Both the position numbers and the translations under genes were made by a program. This document shows, piece after piece, positions 1-13,289 of a stretch of DNA of 64,000 bases; the stretch's first letter is position 1, and each line of letters opens with the position of its first letter. The DNA is from Polytrichum commune. Taxonomy: Eukaryota > Streptophyta > Polytrichopsida > Polytrichales > Polytrichaceae. The stretch is from NCBI GenBank assembly GCA_950295325.1, contig OX485803.1, forward strand, positions 34,115,554 to 34,179,553. The letters are read 5' to 3'. Below the pieces are notes generated by a model, which was given only the letters and a program-made list of their open reading frames with translations, made no database searches and was not told where the DNA came from.

Positions 1-1875
1 TGGAAATGACGCCTTTAAATTGGGATTAGGTTTCACAAACCTCCTTGAGTGTGAACTTAATATGTAATATTTACATAAAAACATCATGTTAGATTAACAA
101 TATTGACTCCATAAATTTGTGTAGGAATTATGTTGTACATTGTGAACCATATATATATAGGATAGTGTATTGAAAATTCATCTTGAGAATGTTATACTAA
201 GTATGATCCATAACAACTCCTCAAACATGCAAAATGTCCCTTGAATTTGTGCATAAGCTCTTCCCCCTCCCTCCCCCCTAAAATTACTCTCTATCTCAAC
301 TTCCCAACCAAAACACAAGGGAGTGAGCATTCACTCTAAAGTGGGTTTACATTTTAACATTTTGTTATTCTAAAATTTTAAGTTGATTGTGAAGCATAGC
401 ATTGTAAGTCCCTTAAGAGTAATATATTCCTTAAGATATAAATGAATAACATTTATGTAAATACTATACATATGTTAAATTTTCTTTTTTTTTAAATTGA
501 ATATCATCTCTAGAATTATAAGACCAAATATATACTCGAATTTGAATAGGCTAGTATGGACTTGATGAGTATATTTTGTGCACACTTGTAGGACATAATA
601 AATATTCAAATCACATAGCAACACACTAACTATGCACATGACAAAATTTTATGTGGCATAAAAAGTCGTGCGCAAATATTTATCTATGAATATAAAAAGT
701 TGAAATAATCGGGAAACCATTATTTGTGGTAGGAAGCATCACACAGGGTGAGAATAGTAGTAGGCTTGCAATGGCACACGCAACATTGCTACAATTACAT
801 ACATAGAAGAAGGAGTAGGCACGGCCCATGGGAGTTGACCATTATCTCGAAATTGTAAGTGGGTGAGCAAAGTGGTACGGATAACAACGAAAGTATCCTA
901 ATTCCACAAACAAATCACGTGTACATTACTTTGCAAGGGGTCACTATAGGACACACCCAAAGATGCACTTCATGTTAGATGGTACATCTTATTACATGCC
1001 ACATGGTAAACATGTTAGATGTAAAAGGCTTTCATTCAAGTATTACAAGATAAAATCTGAAGAACTAACCAATCATGTGTTCACACCTCGAAATTCGATG
1101 TTTCTTGGAATTTCATAAATTGGGAATGATTGTGGGCACGGACCAAGGAACGTACCAACTTGCACATCTTTCAAGTTGTCCTCTTTTGAAACATTGCATG
1201 TTTTTCTACATAAATATCTATTGAAATCAACACTCGAACAAAATACAAACGCTTTGACATAATATCAACGTGTTATGTTGTAAACATTGTACATTTGATT
1301 TATACCCTACACCATATTTTGAAACACATGTTTCTTTCTTCCTTCCTTTTATTTTCATCACAATATGATATACAATCAAGACTCTTTTTTTTTTGCTTAA
1401 CTAATCTTTTGGCACTTGAGTTCATCATGAAATAACAAACGATAAAGTAATCTGCACATGAAAAACATGTATAATTTGATAATAATAAAATACTAAAAGA
1501 TTGCAAAACTAATTTGAGAAGAAACTTGATGCGTATCATAGACACCTACGGGCAGTTGCCAAGAGATTGTTTTTGAAGACATGCATCTCACAAAGATGTG
1601 TATGTGACCATTATATTTTAAATTCTAATCTAATTAAGGTGGCTACAACTGAACAATAATACGTTAAATTACATTATGGATGTTTATTTTGTCACCTTAT
1701 ATCTTATTTACCATCAATTTTTATTTTATTTTATTTCATAATCATTGAAAGTTGTTTCTAAATTACATATTTGTACTTTATTTTTGTTCCATCTAATTGA
1801 TCATATTTAATTCATCCTTGATATCATTTTTTGCGCTTTGTTGTTATCATCATCATTCCTATTATTATTACTACT
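1..1875. other. AT-rich, no gene seen
   Basis: Only short chance open frames; nothing recognised. Confidence 0.5.
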
Positions 1876-1883
1876 ATTCTAGT

Positions 1884-2406
1884 CCCGGGTAGGGTACTCG
1901 TACATGTATTTAATAACCTATGTGCAACGGAAGGGTATTTATCATGGGGCTATTTATCTAAGAAATTGGAATTCTTTACACCCTATCAGTACAGATAAAT
2001 CTAAATTTTGTCATTTTAGATGACCCTATTTGTATTTATAAAGTCGCAAGTGAACTAGTTTCTAGTACCCTTTGTTCCTTATAATTTTTATATTTGACCC
2101 CATGAATGACGAATCATAGGACTCTTGAAAGTTTATAGTGAAAATTCAATAAACCATGTCTAGACTGAAGACATCAAACAATGTTTTTTTTCTCTACCTA
2201 CTATTCCCAACCCTATTTTAGATTGAAAGAATTAGATAAATTGATGCATTGTATGGTACCCTTATTTTTTTGTACACACAACTTTGTAATTGAAGAGGTG
2301 CTTCATTATATCGAAGAATTGTATAAATTTTATCACAAATGAATAAAAAATACCCTACATTCTTTCTCACATGGTTTAATAAATTTTCGCGAGTGCCCTA
2401 CCCGGG
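1884..2406. mobile_element. Non-autonomous hAT-like element, 523 bp
   Basis: The left end CCCGGGTAGGGTACTCG (from 1884) and the right end CGAGTGCCCTACCCGGG (to 2406) are inverted repeats with one mismatch. A perfect 8-bp target duplication ATTCTAGT lies at 1876-1883 and 2407-2414. There is no coding content. The 8-bp duplication suggests hAT; assignment is by that alone. Confidence 0.85.
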
Positions 2407-2414
2407 ATTCTAGT

Positions 2415-3694
2415 ATTCTAGTATTTGTAGTTTTCCAAAAACAATACACAATTCCCTCTTTGAATCTTGAGGTAATTGATCATTTTTATGTAGATCAATA
2501 ATATATCGACCATATGATTAAACATAAATTAACTAGTCGGATGTAATTTAACATAAACATGTTTTGGCCTATAAATAAATTATGGTTATAATTTAGAGAT
2601 AAAGCATATGATACGAACACATTCAATTTTGAAATTGAACTTCTACATAAAAATTCTAAAAAATTGATGACGTAGATCATCTGCCTAAAATTGTGTTTTT
2701 GCCTTCATGCTTCTATAGAGATCGAGCAACTAGATCAAAAGCTTTATGTGTATTGAAACAAATTTGTTCGTTTTATGTATATGATGTTTCATATTTTTCA
2801 TATTCTTCGAGCCTCTTTCAATTAGCACATTGTATCAAACTCTCAAAGCAATTATGCAATCAGCTAGTAGAATCTAATTGTAGAAAGCTTCGTAAGTTCC
2901 ATTGGTTGTGCCATATGTGGAGTTTGACCTTGAGTGTGAATCAAAGTAGAGAGTAAGAGACATCCATGCCACGGGATTACACAAAAGAAACTTGGTTTGT
3001 TTTGTTCAAGTTCATTCCAAGGTCTCTATATAGCTCATTACATAAAATATATATATATATTGTCTTGGAAATTCCCCATGACCACGCAGACATGGACTAG
3101 AGGTGGTGAACGGACATCTATGTCAACGTAAATCGAATATTTACGCTTTTTTCTTCTTTTCATTCTATTTTGAAATTTGTTCCATGGCAAAAAAAAACTA
3201 AAAAAAAAATTCACTTTCAAATGCTCTTTCAATAAATGAAACCTACAAGTTATCAACAAATATCTTTTTGACTCGTAGGTACCAAAAAAAAAACCTCCAC
3301 AAGTTCCTAATGTAACGTCAACCCTTGAACATTTAGTTTCCAAGACCCCAAACTTCACCAAAGTCGGCCTCATAAATCATACATATCATATGATCCAATT
3401 TATGCCATATTCATCCTTTGTGTGGAGATGTCAAATGCATATTAAGCCTTAGAGCTTTTATAACATTCTTAAGAGTTTTAAAAAAAATGTAACCAAATTT
3501 TTAATTTTTAAATTATGTTTTTGAAGAAAAAGAAGAAGAAGATTGTAAGAAGTTTGCCGCCTCAAGTCAAATTCTAGAAGAAGAAAAATCTCGAAATAAA
3601 GATGTATGTTCATTTCAACTTGGTATTCGTATCCATGGATGGGTAGGTGGGATCTAGTTCATTACAATTCATATGTTTCAATAAACTAACCAAC
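2415..3694. other. AT-rich, no gene seen
   Basis: Short open frames (2693-2956, 3038-3373) lack known motifs. Homopurine runs occur near 3520. Confidence 0.5.
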
Positions 3695-3696
3695 TA

Positions 3697-4603
3697 CACT
3701 AGATATGATATTTAGTGTCATATGGCATCTCATGTCACTATGGTAACTTTTCGGACAACATTTCTTATGAATAAGTGAACAGCAAATATTGTCATGGATG
3801 ATGGATGAGTTCATCCATTTGGCCAAAATCTTACCTTCTCTTGTCACCAACTTGTGATATAATATTGTCATGGATGACTGAATATTGGATGAAAAAAATC
3901 ACTTGGTAAGTGACGGTAATTGCAACATTGTAAATCTATAAACCCCCCAAAAAGTTACAAGGAATAATAAATAATGTTGGGTTGACATTTAGTGTTGGTG
4001 ACACCACACCACGGTTTACAATTAGTGTTGAGCAAGACAAGTAGAATTGGTGACACTAAATATCATACTTATGCCCCCTTCCCACCTGACTTTAGTTAAG
4101 ACCCAAAGTATTTCCTAAAAACCGGGTAAAGCTCCCTCGGTTATAGCGGAGGCATCCGACTATCCCAATGTACCTATAAGAACTTGCTGCGGAGATTTTC
4201 AAGTAGGTTTTAGTTAAGCAGCTTTCACACATGTTCATGGTTTTATCTACCAAGCAATGACATGTTGGGTAGTTTTTGTCCCATCCCCAAATGCCTTATT
4301 ACTCACCTATCTTACCATCGGTTTTTGGTAATGGGGCTCCTCGTGGCCTCATAGCTAAGACTAAAAAGCAACCAATCACAAGGATGGGAGGCGACACTTT
4401 TAAAGCTCCTATATTCTTGCCTCATGTTTAGGTACCGATGGGAGGGTGGGTCAGTGGTTGAGGCTTACAACCTGCACTTGTAAACCATGCCACATCATTT
4501 GCCAACTAGGCTCGGCACTAGATAATGTCGATGGTGTGAAGGCCGGTTTGTTAGAACCAACTTTTAGTCTTAGCTAAAGTCAGGTGGGAAGGGGGCATTA
4601 GTG
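3697..4603. mobile_element. TA-flanked MITE interrupted by a Harbinger-like insertion
   Basis: The left end is CACTAGATATGATATTTAGTG, preceded by TA (3695-3696). The right end is TGACACTAAATATCATAC followed, past the insertion, by TTAGTG and TA (4604-4605). Without the insert it is about 378 bp. The ends are those of the pogo-like element at 11046-13286. Confidence 0.8.
4072..4597. mobile_element. Harbinger/Tourist-like element, 526 bp, nested in a MITE
   Basis: Terminal inverted repeats of about 31 bp start TGCCCCCTTCCCACCTGACT and differ at about one position. A 3-bp duplication TTA lies at 4069-4071 and 4598-4600, the target of PIF/Harbinger elements. There is no coding sequence. Confidence 0.88.
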
Positions 4604-4605
4604 TA

Positions 4606-6134
4606 ATATATCATACCTAGTATCCAGTGTCAACTACAATATTGAGGCAAAATGTGCTTCTGAAGATCAAAATCATTTGAGAAAAGAAAGTACGTTGAGC
4701 AAAAATGATCATTTGAGAAAAGAAGGAAATTGTTGTTTGAGAGTTGAAGGTTTGCTTACCTTGCATCTTCGAAACCATCCACTAGCAATCAAAGTGAGAA
4801 AACATAAATTCAATGACCTTCTACACATGTGAGATTTCTTCGCAAGAACTCTTGAATGGAGACTTGATGCGAAATACAGTCCCCCATTAGCCTTTTGGCT
4901 TCACGGACTTTAAAATTCAATTTCATTCATTTCATTTCATAAAAAGTAGGCGCTAGTATGGAGGAGAAAATAGCCAATGATCATTTATAAAAGTGACAGT
5001 GACTCCAAGTTGATGTAGAAGTTGACCTTTGTATTAAGAGACTCGAGGTTCATCCTTCTTTGTAATAAAATTTGTTGCCGATATTTCACTAGAAGAAACC
5101 TTGTGTATCGCGACCATCCCTTGCGACTCGGCCAATGCAACTCACGGCAAGAAAATTGCATAAATAAATCACTTTGGTTGGCAACCAGAGGGTTTTGGCT
5201 ATCCATTGTCCAAAAATCGCAGTCAAAAACCTCCAGCTAGCGACCAGAATAATTTATTTGTACATTTTCTCGCCATGAGTCGCAATGGCCAAGTCACAAG
5301 CGATGATTGTAATGGACAAGTTTTCTTCTAGGATTATTTGTGGACAATCTCATTCATCAAATGAAAACATTAAAGTCATGGATCCTCATCTTTGAAGGCA
5401 TACATTCTAATTTGATCTCGTGACAACATAGGCAATACATTAGGAATCATTGAGGTCGTTTTGAGGGATAGTTTCCAATGAAGAGAGAGGTGACATTAAT
5501 TAGGATAGAGAGGGAGACCCCCCCACCCACCCACAACGGTTTGGGGGATTTTTAGACTAAACGCGGAATTTTTGGGGGATGGATAGGGATGCAAATGAAT
5601 CATTCTTGCTCAAAAACAAGTTATTATTGCTATAGATAGCATATCTCCAAAAAAATTTGTAAAGATTAACCATTTTTCTAATCACAAATGTGCTCAAAAT
5701 TCTCGCGCTTACCAGCCCACGACAAGTAACATTTTCCAATCAAATGCAATGGAAACCCAAAATCCTTTGAGTACAAGAGATACCCTTGTCCATATTTCAC
5801 TTCTAAAATCCCAAAAGTTGTAAGCAAGATTTTATAGAAGACATTCATGCAATTAATACATGGTTTGGACCTAAAATATCCCAAGATTGATCTAAACTAA
5901 GTTTGGATGTGTAGAGTTCATAAGAAATCTATAACACATCACAAATCCAATAGAAATTGACACATAGCTTTTGATCACCATTATTTTATTTATTTATTTT
6001 TGGGGGGGGCACAAATTCAATTGCAAGAAAAGACCCAAAATACAACCAACCCAGGCGAGCCAACGCAACCCGAGTGGAAATCAAGAAAGTTTTTATCACC
6101 ATTTTGTATAGTTGTAGTTTAGGTTTTTGCTATA
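4606..6134. other. No gene seen
   Basis: Short open frames on both strands overlap one another and look like chance. Confidence 0.5.
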
Positions 6135-6137
6135 GGT

Positions 6138-7090
6138 CACTACAACAAAACACATCTTTTATTCCCACACCCACTTCACTATATGTCTTTTACTACTATA
6201 AACAGTGATTGAAAGAATTATAGAAATCCACCCTTGCTCATTTCATGTCCGAATTCACTTTGCGGAGTCATGGTAGTGAAGTGGAACAACAATTCAATTG
6301 GGAACGCACTTATAAACGTGTTTGGGAACGTCTATTAGAACATGCATGACTGTGGGTAGTGAAGTGGTCGATTTGGATTTGTCAAGTCAAATTGTCATAT
6401 GTTTCAGGGGTTCAGACAAGTACTCACAAAAAATGACCCATCTCTTTTTTGAATTCATAATGAAATGTACATATTTATACACAAGAAGGCATTTTTATAC
6501 ACCCAACATATTCTAATTTAATCTATTTGAGCATTTTCATCTTCTTCAATTCCAAATTCGTCCTCATCTTCGAAAGACGGTTCATGCTCATTTGTGTTCA
6601 AAGCTACAACCACTTCATCGCTGTTTAAAATCACAACCTCATCCAATATTGGATCAGTTGGTGTTGCATCATTCTCTAAAGATGTTGGTACCAATCCACA
6701 ATGCTCTTCAACGTTGCCTAGAGATAGGCATCCTATGTCCGGCATAGAGTCTTTGCTAGAAACAACTCTTGCTCCCCTTGGCTCTTTCCGTAGAACCACC
6801 TTCCATCCATGGTTGTTCAAATCATCCGCAAAGAAAACTTGTTCAACGTGGAGTGGAAATGTGAAAGATTCGGCTGATAATGGTACCAATCTATCAAAAT
6901 TCACTAGGGTAAACCCATAATCATCTCGCTTCATAGTGGCATTGTGTCCAACCATGTTTGCCAACACCCAATTACAACACAACACAACCAATTCATATCG
7001 ACCATAGTCCACGGCCAATATTTCCTCCACCAATTTCTCACTTGTAGAAGTTGAAAAACCCAGTTGTAAAAGACGTATTTTGTTGTAGTG
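6138..7090. mobile_element. CACTA (En/Spm) deletion derivative, 953 bp
   Basis: The left end CACTACAACAAAACACATCT and the right end, inverted, CACTACAACAAAATACGTCT match over about 25 bp. A 3-bp duplication GGT lies at 6135-6137 and 7091-7093. It contains a DUF4216 coding fragment. Confidence 0.92.
6518..7090 (-). pseudogene. CACTA transposon protein fragment (DUF4216 region)
   Basis: One open frame encodes VDYGRYELVVLCCNWV, then DDYGFTLVNFDRLVP, VEQVFFADDLNNHGWKVVLR and an acidic tail ending EEDENAQID. These match the DUF4216 domain found near the C-terminus of plant CACTA-encoded proteins. The upstream transposase part is missing; the frame begins in the terminal repeat. No internal stop is present, so the deletion may be young. 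Confidence 0.8.
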
Positions 7091-7093
7091 GGT

Positions 7094-8647
<1,554 letters not shown>

Positions 8648-8655
8648 GGCCTCTG

Positions 8656-9972
8656 CTCGGGGGGGGCACTCCCTTGTATATTTTGCATACACCTGCGATA
8701 ATGACCTATTAAAATGGGGGCTATTTACCTATGAGAAAGGATTATAAGGGATGCTAATTTTTGAAATAATGGTAAATTGTTGTGATTATTTGCACCCTAT
8801 TGGTAATTATAAATTCTTGGATGGTTGATTTTATGGTACCCTATATTACTTATATGTATTTTTTTCCCCCTGATTGCCCCCATTCCTTAAAGTGTATGAT
8901 ACAGTAGAATTCTCGTTAGAAGCACATGTACAGAGTAAGAGAAACAAACATTTACTAGGGTTTAGGGTTAAGGGTCACACTGAAGTCCGGGCAAAGCAAA
9001 ACACTAAACAATAACAACAAAAGATTGCAATTACATGTCATTAAGCAACACGAGCCAACGAATAAAAGTTGTGTTGGATAACACAGTTAGAAACCTTGAG
9101 GTCTTAGGGAACAGGCTAGCCACATGTGTCTCAAAGTCACATTTACAAGGTTTGCAGAATCCCTACAATTGATGCCTTGATTTTCCAATCCTACACATTG
9201 GAGGAAAATCCCATGCCATGCAAGCAAAATCCACCTAAACTAGCTAGGCTACCATTTACACATGTGGGAGATATGAGGGTACTCGAATTGAAATGACTAC
9301 TACAGATTTTAAGGTATACTAATGATCATTCAGCCCTTTTCCAAATTATATCTCCACATGTGTGAGATAGTACAAATTTAGCAAGTTTTATTTTTTATTT
9401 GAAATAAACTCGCTCAATGAGTTTGCATCTACCTCATCTAAGGTGTAGATTTTGCTAGTTGATTCATATAGTAGAGACACAGTTGAGTTAATAGCATCCA
9501 CATCAACCCACACACAGTCACTCTCAACATACTTATATTTGTTGAGACCCGGCTGTTTTTTGAACCAATGGAGGTAAGCCATAGCAGTTGGGAAGAGCGT
9601 TTCTCTATTTCCGTTCTGGACTGCACGTTTCATCAAGTCAATGGGTTGCCAACAATTGCCCCACTTAGTACCAACCTTCACCCTTATTTTTTGAACCCTT
9701 CCTATATAGAACATGCCATATTTTGGTTGCAAAGTATTTAATTTTTGAAACTATTGTTTTTTCTCCATGCTATTTTATATGTACCACTTAGGTAATTTAA
9801 TCATGTTTTGTCAAATGCTATATTACATATAATCATGTTTCACAATCCCAAAGCACCCTATACTACATCTAATAATTTACAAATTTTACGCCAAATTTTT
9901 ATACAAGACCCTATATTTTATCACACGTAGTTCCTACGTTTTTCGCCAGTGCCCCCCCCCCCCCCCCCCGAG
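8656..9972. mobile_element. hAT-like element, 1317 bp, with poly-G/poly-C terminal repeats
   Basis: The left end is CTCGGGGGGGGCACT (8656) and the right end AGTG-C(n)-GAG (to 9972), an inverted repeat whose core is a homopolymer of unequal length. An 8-bp duplication GGCCTCTG lies at 8648-8655 and 9973-9980. It carries one open frame (9388-9732). Internal AT-rich ends resemble those of the 1884-2406 element. Confidence 0.85.
9388..9732 (-). CDS. Unrecognised open frame inside the 1.3-kb hAT-like element
   Basis: About 100 residues, from near 9720 to a stop at 9388. It includes GTKWGNCWQPIDLMKR, then LHWFKKQPGLNKYKYVESDC and VWVDVDAINSTVSL, ending FISNKK. It looks like a genuine protein end (balanced composition, alternating hydrophobic pattern) rather than chance. 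No upstream part of the protein is visible. It is likely the tail of a transposon protein left after internal deletion; the family is not recognised. Confidence 0.5.
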   Translation of the reverse strand: MQPKYGMFYIGRVQKIRVKVGTKWGNCWQPIDLMKRAVQNGNRETLFPTAMAYLHWFKKQPGLNKYKYVESDCVWVDVDAINSTVSLLYESTSKIYTLDEVDANSLSEFISNKK

Positions 9973-9980
9973 GGCCTCTG

Positions 9981-11045
9981 ATGACTATTGCCTCCTTTGG
10001 AAGGTGAACTCCTTGAATGGGCATGGACAAGCCGGTTGGCACCTATCTCGCCCAAGGGCAAGCCTTAGGTTCCCGTATGGCTGGATGAAAATATCAAGTT
10101 CACCCAAATACCCCCACTATGATTGGGTGGATCATAGGTGGTAGGGTGCATTGGAAATCAAATGCTAGGAAGGTCACCCATTTGATAACTATTTTGGCCT
10201 TAAGTTGCTTAACCTTGGAGTTCCCCTCACTAACCCATATGTTACATGTACTCTTCACATGTAAATAGAGTAACTTATATTGAACTTGTATTAGAATGAA
10301 ATGAAATGAAATGAAATGAAATGAAATGAAATGAAATGAAATGAAATGAAATGAAATGAAATGAAATGAAATGAAATGAAATGAAATTGATTTTAAGATC
10401 TAGAAAGCCAATACACTTGTTGAACTAGATTACATCGGGATGATGTCAAAAGGCTAATCCCCTAGAGTACCAGAGTACAATGCCCTAAATCATTTTTAAG
10501 CTCATAAGAACTTGGTGGCCCAAACGAAAGAAAGACTTGAGACAATGATAATTAAAGTTGAGATTAGGCCGAAAGTTATGATTACATTTACATTGACAAA
10601 TCATCATAAGTTATAATCATAGTTTGCAAAACATACAAAAAAGCCTATTCAATTAGAATAGTAATCAAAATGTACGAAACATCACTATTTTTCTTTTTCT
10701 TTTTCTTTTTCTTTTTCCTTTTTATCATGTAGTTTTTCAATGTAAATCTCATCTGGATGATATCCATATTTGTGTTAGCATATTATGTACACAACGTTCC
10801 CAACCACAATTGAAAGGTTAGTCAGTCCTCTTGGTGAGTCAATCAACCAACCTTATTTCTCTTGACACCTTGCCAAACGAGGATTTGACACCTGGCACAA
10901 ATTGGCAACCATGTGGGAGGTATCATGAGGTTTATTCACTAGAAAACCCATGACAACCCAACACCATCAAAAAACACATTTGAGGATGTCAAGAACATTT
11001 TTTCTTGTTGAACAGTGGAATTCTTTTCATCTCTCGTGAAAGAAA
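9981..11045. other. No gene seen apart from the microsatellite
   Basis: Simple (CTTTTT)n near 10690; nothing coding recognised. Confidence 0.5.
10293..10386. repeat. (GAAAT)n microsatellite, about 19 units
   Basis: Near-perfect pentanucleotide run. Confidence 0.98.
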
Positions 11046-13286
11046 CAACACTAAATATGATATGTAATGTCACTTACTATTTGGAATTACACAATGCTAT
11101 AATTGTTTACTATATATCTCATTTCTTACCAACAAAGGTCGAATTGGTCGTTTGGACATTATGGAACATTAACATCTTTACTTGGTAAAATTTTACACTA
11201 GTAATAATAGTAAAATACAGCCTAACCCACTAGCACGACACTTGATTATATGACGCATTTCTTGTCAACCAAAGTTTCTAGTTTTAATCTACCCTGATAT
11301 TGCGACTACGACACTAGTAATATGACATTTTTTTGGGCCCGATTTGTCATATCATAGAGATAATTTATGCATGTAGTGGTGAGATCCACACTAATGATTT
11401 GTTTTGGGATCAAGAGTTAATGATGGAAACATCAATGGGTTAACTTAACTTGATTGTTCAAAACCTTGGTTTCAAAACAAACATTGCACTTTTTGGTCTT
11501 TGGATTGGGGTGGAGGTTAAGGGTTTAGGGACTGTTGGATCTGCAAACTAGAACCTTGAAGGTGTTGATTTCTCTTTTTGATTCAAAACTTGTCTTCACA
11601 CTTGAATATCACATCTCTTTAGATTGAAATTCTTGGTCCTCGCCAACTTATACTCCTAGATTTGCCCATGCAACTCTTCAATTTCTTGGCTCTGCAGGTG
11701 ACGGCAGTCTTGAGTGGTGGATGCTTTTCATTTCGGTTGTAAGTTCAACAATTTTGGTGTTGATGATCACGTCTACACAAAACAACCAGCACACAATTTG
11801 GTAAGCACCGGCCTCCTCCTCATTACTTATGGCAACAGAAGATGTTTACAATATGGATGAGACTGGTTTATTTATCATGCCCAACCAAACAAGACATAGT
11901 GCAAGGAAAAGTTTGTGGGCGCAAAATTCAAAAGGACTGTCTCATTATTGCTCTTGTTGTAAACATGACATTCACTGATAAGTTAAAACCTATGTTTATT
12001 TACAAATCTCCACCCCCAAGATGCTTTGGAAGGTGATTGCCAACAGATTATGTGCGGTGGTTCGCAAACCAAATGCCTTGGATGATATCATATGCATTTG
12101 AGAGTTGGATGATGAGTCTCAATGTACATTTCAAATCTCAAAAGCATAGGGTACTTCTAGTTATGGGCAAATTGTGCTACTCATTCCCTCAAGCATGTTG
12201 GTAGAGGTGAATCATTTGGTTTTTCAACCTTGTAGTTAAGCAATATAATTATTTTTTTCTTACCATCTGATGTTACAAGTGTGGTGCAACCTTTGGATCA
12301 GGGAATAATTGTCAAAGTTTGGCATAAGAAGAAGCTTTTGGAATAGGTTCTCTCCTAGTTTGATTCTTGTACTACTCACTAGGACTTGAGGAAAATAGTG
12401 TCTAATGTAAGGCAAACTATTATGTAGTGCTCTCAATTGTGGCGAGAGATGAATCCCAACTCACATGAAACAATTGAAAGATTCCAAGATTTTACATGCA
12501 TATTGGAGTGTTGATTTTGCCATATATAATGAGCATGAGAAATCGAGAATGAAAGTAGCAGAAAATAAATTGGCAAGTCTCATTTCCTCTTTGAATCTTG
12601 GAAGGGAAGAAATGCCTATAAAAATGCAATTGGCAGGGTAGGATATTATTATGCATAGTACAATATGGTTGAGTTAGTGGATTTGGCACAGGGTAGAGAA
12701 ATTTATTTGGGTTTAGATTTGAATAAAGAGCCAATGGAGGAAAACAACATGGATGACCAACCAACACCAATAGTCAAGCTTCCTCAAGCCTGTGAGTATG
12801 CCCAATTACTATCAAATTTTGCAGTGGAGCATCCTTTGGAGTTTTAAGTTGTAGATGTGATGAACATGCAATCTTTTATGAAAAATTTGAAAAAGATGTT
12901 AATTTCCAACATCAACAAACATCATTAGAAGAAAATAGATTCTTACTTTCGTAGTGTGTGATATGGTGAAGACAACATCATGAGACTATACTATTATTTT
13001 TAAGTTTATATTGTGTGACATTGTGAGCATATTTTCTTAATTAAAATGTTCTTTTATACTTATGTATCTTCATTGTGTATACAAAATGACATTTTACATT
13101 GAAATATGCCACTTTCTTGAAAAACCTCAATAGTAGGACATTTGAGACGAGAATGTCATATTATGCAAAATACAACATTCGGATGACACAACACTTTCTT
13201 GTGCGCCCAAACATGTCATAGTAAACGGGAAGAACAGCATGGGAATGTCTAACTCTGAACAGTAAGTGACACTAAATATCATACTT
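11046..13286 (+). mobile_element. Probable pogo-like element around the decayed transposase
   Basis: The left end near 11050 reads CACTAAATATGATATGTAAT, then GTCACTTACTATTTGGAATTAC. The right end near 13262-13286 carries the inverted AGTAAGTGACACTAAATATC. The same ends bound TA-flanked MITEs in this window (3697, 58251). Exact termini and the target TA are eroded, so the limits are approximate. Confidence 0.6.
11820..12955 (+). pseudogene. Decayed pogo/Tigger-like (DDE_1) transposase
   Basis: Recognisable fragments in shifting frames: EDVYNMDETGLF near 11834, LIIALVVNM then DKLKPMFIYKSPPPRCFG (11950-12034), NQMPWMISYAFESWM (about 12069-12113), FLPSDVTSVVQPLDQGI (about 12258-12308), PTPIVKLPQACEYAQLL near 12760 and a C-terminal KKIDSYFR near 12930. 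Order and spacing match CENP-B/jerky/pogo transposases. Several frameshifts and stops (for example after KKKLLE near 12344) break it. The DNA-binding N-terminus is not clear. The flanks carry MITE-like ends (see 11046-13286). Confidence 0.85.
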
Positions 13287-13289
13287 ATT

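Noticed and set aside
8951-8967. AGGGTTTAGGGTTAAGGG as interstitial telomere sequence
   Set aside because: Only about two units of the plant telomere motif; expected by chance in this composition.
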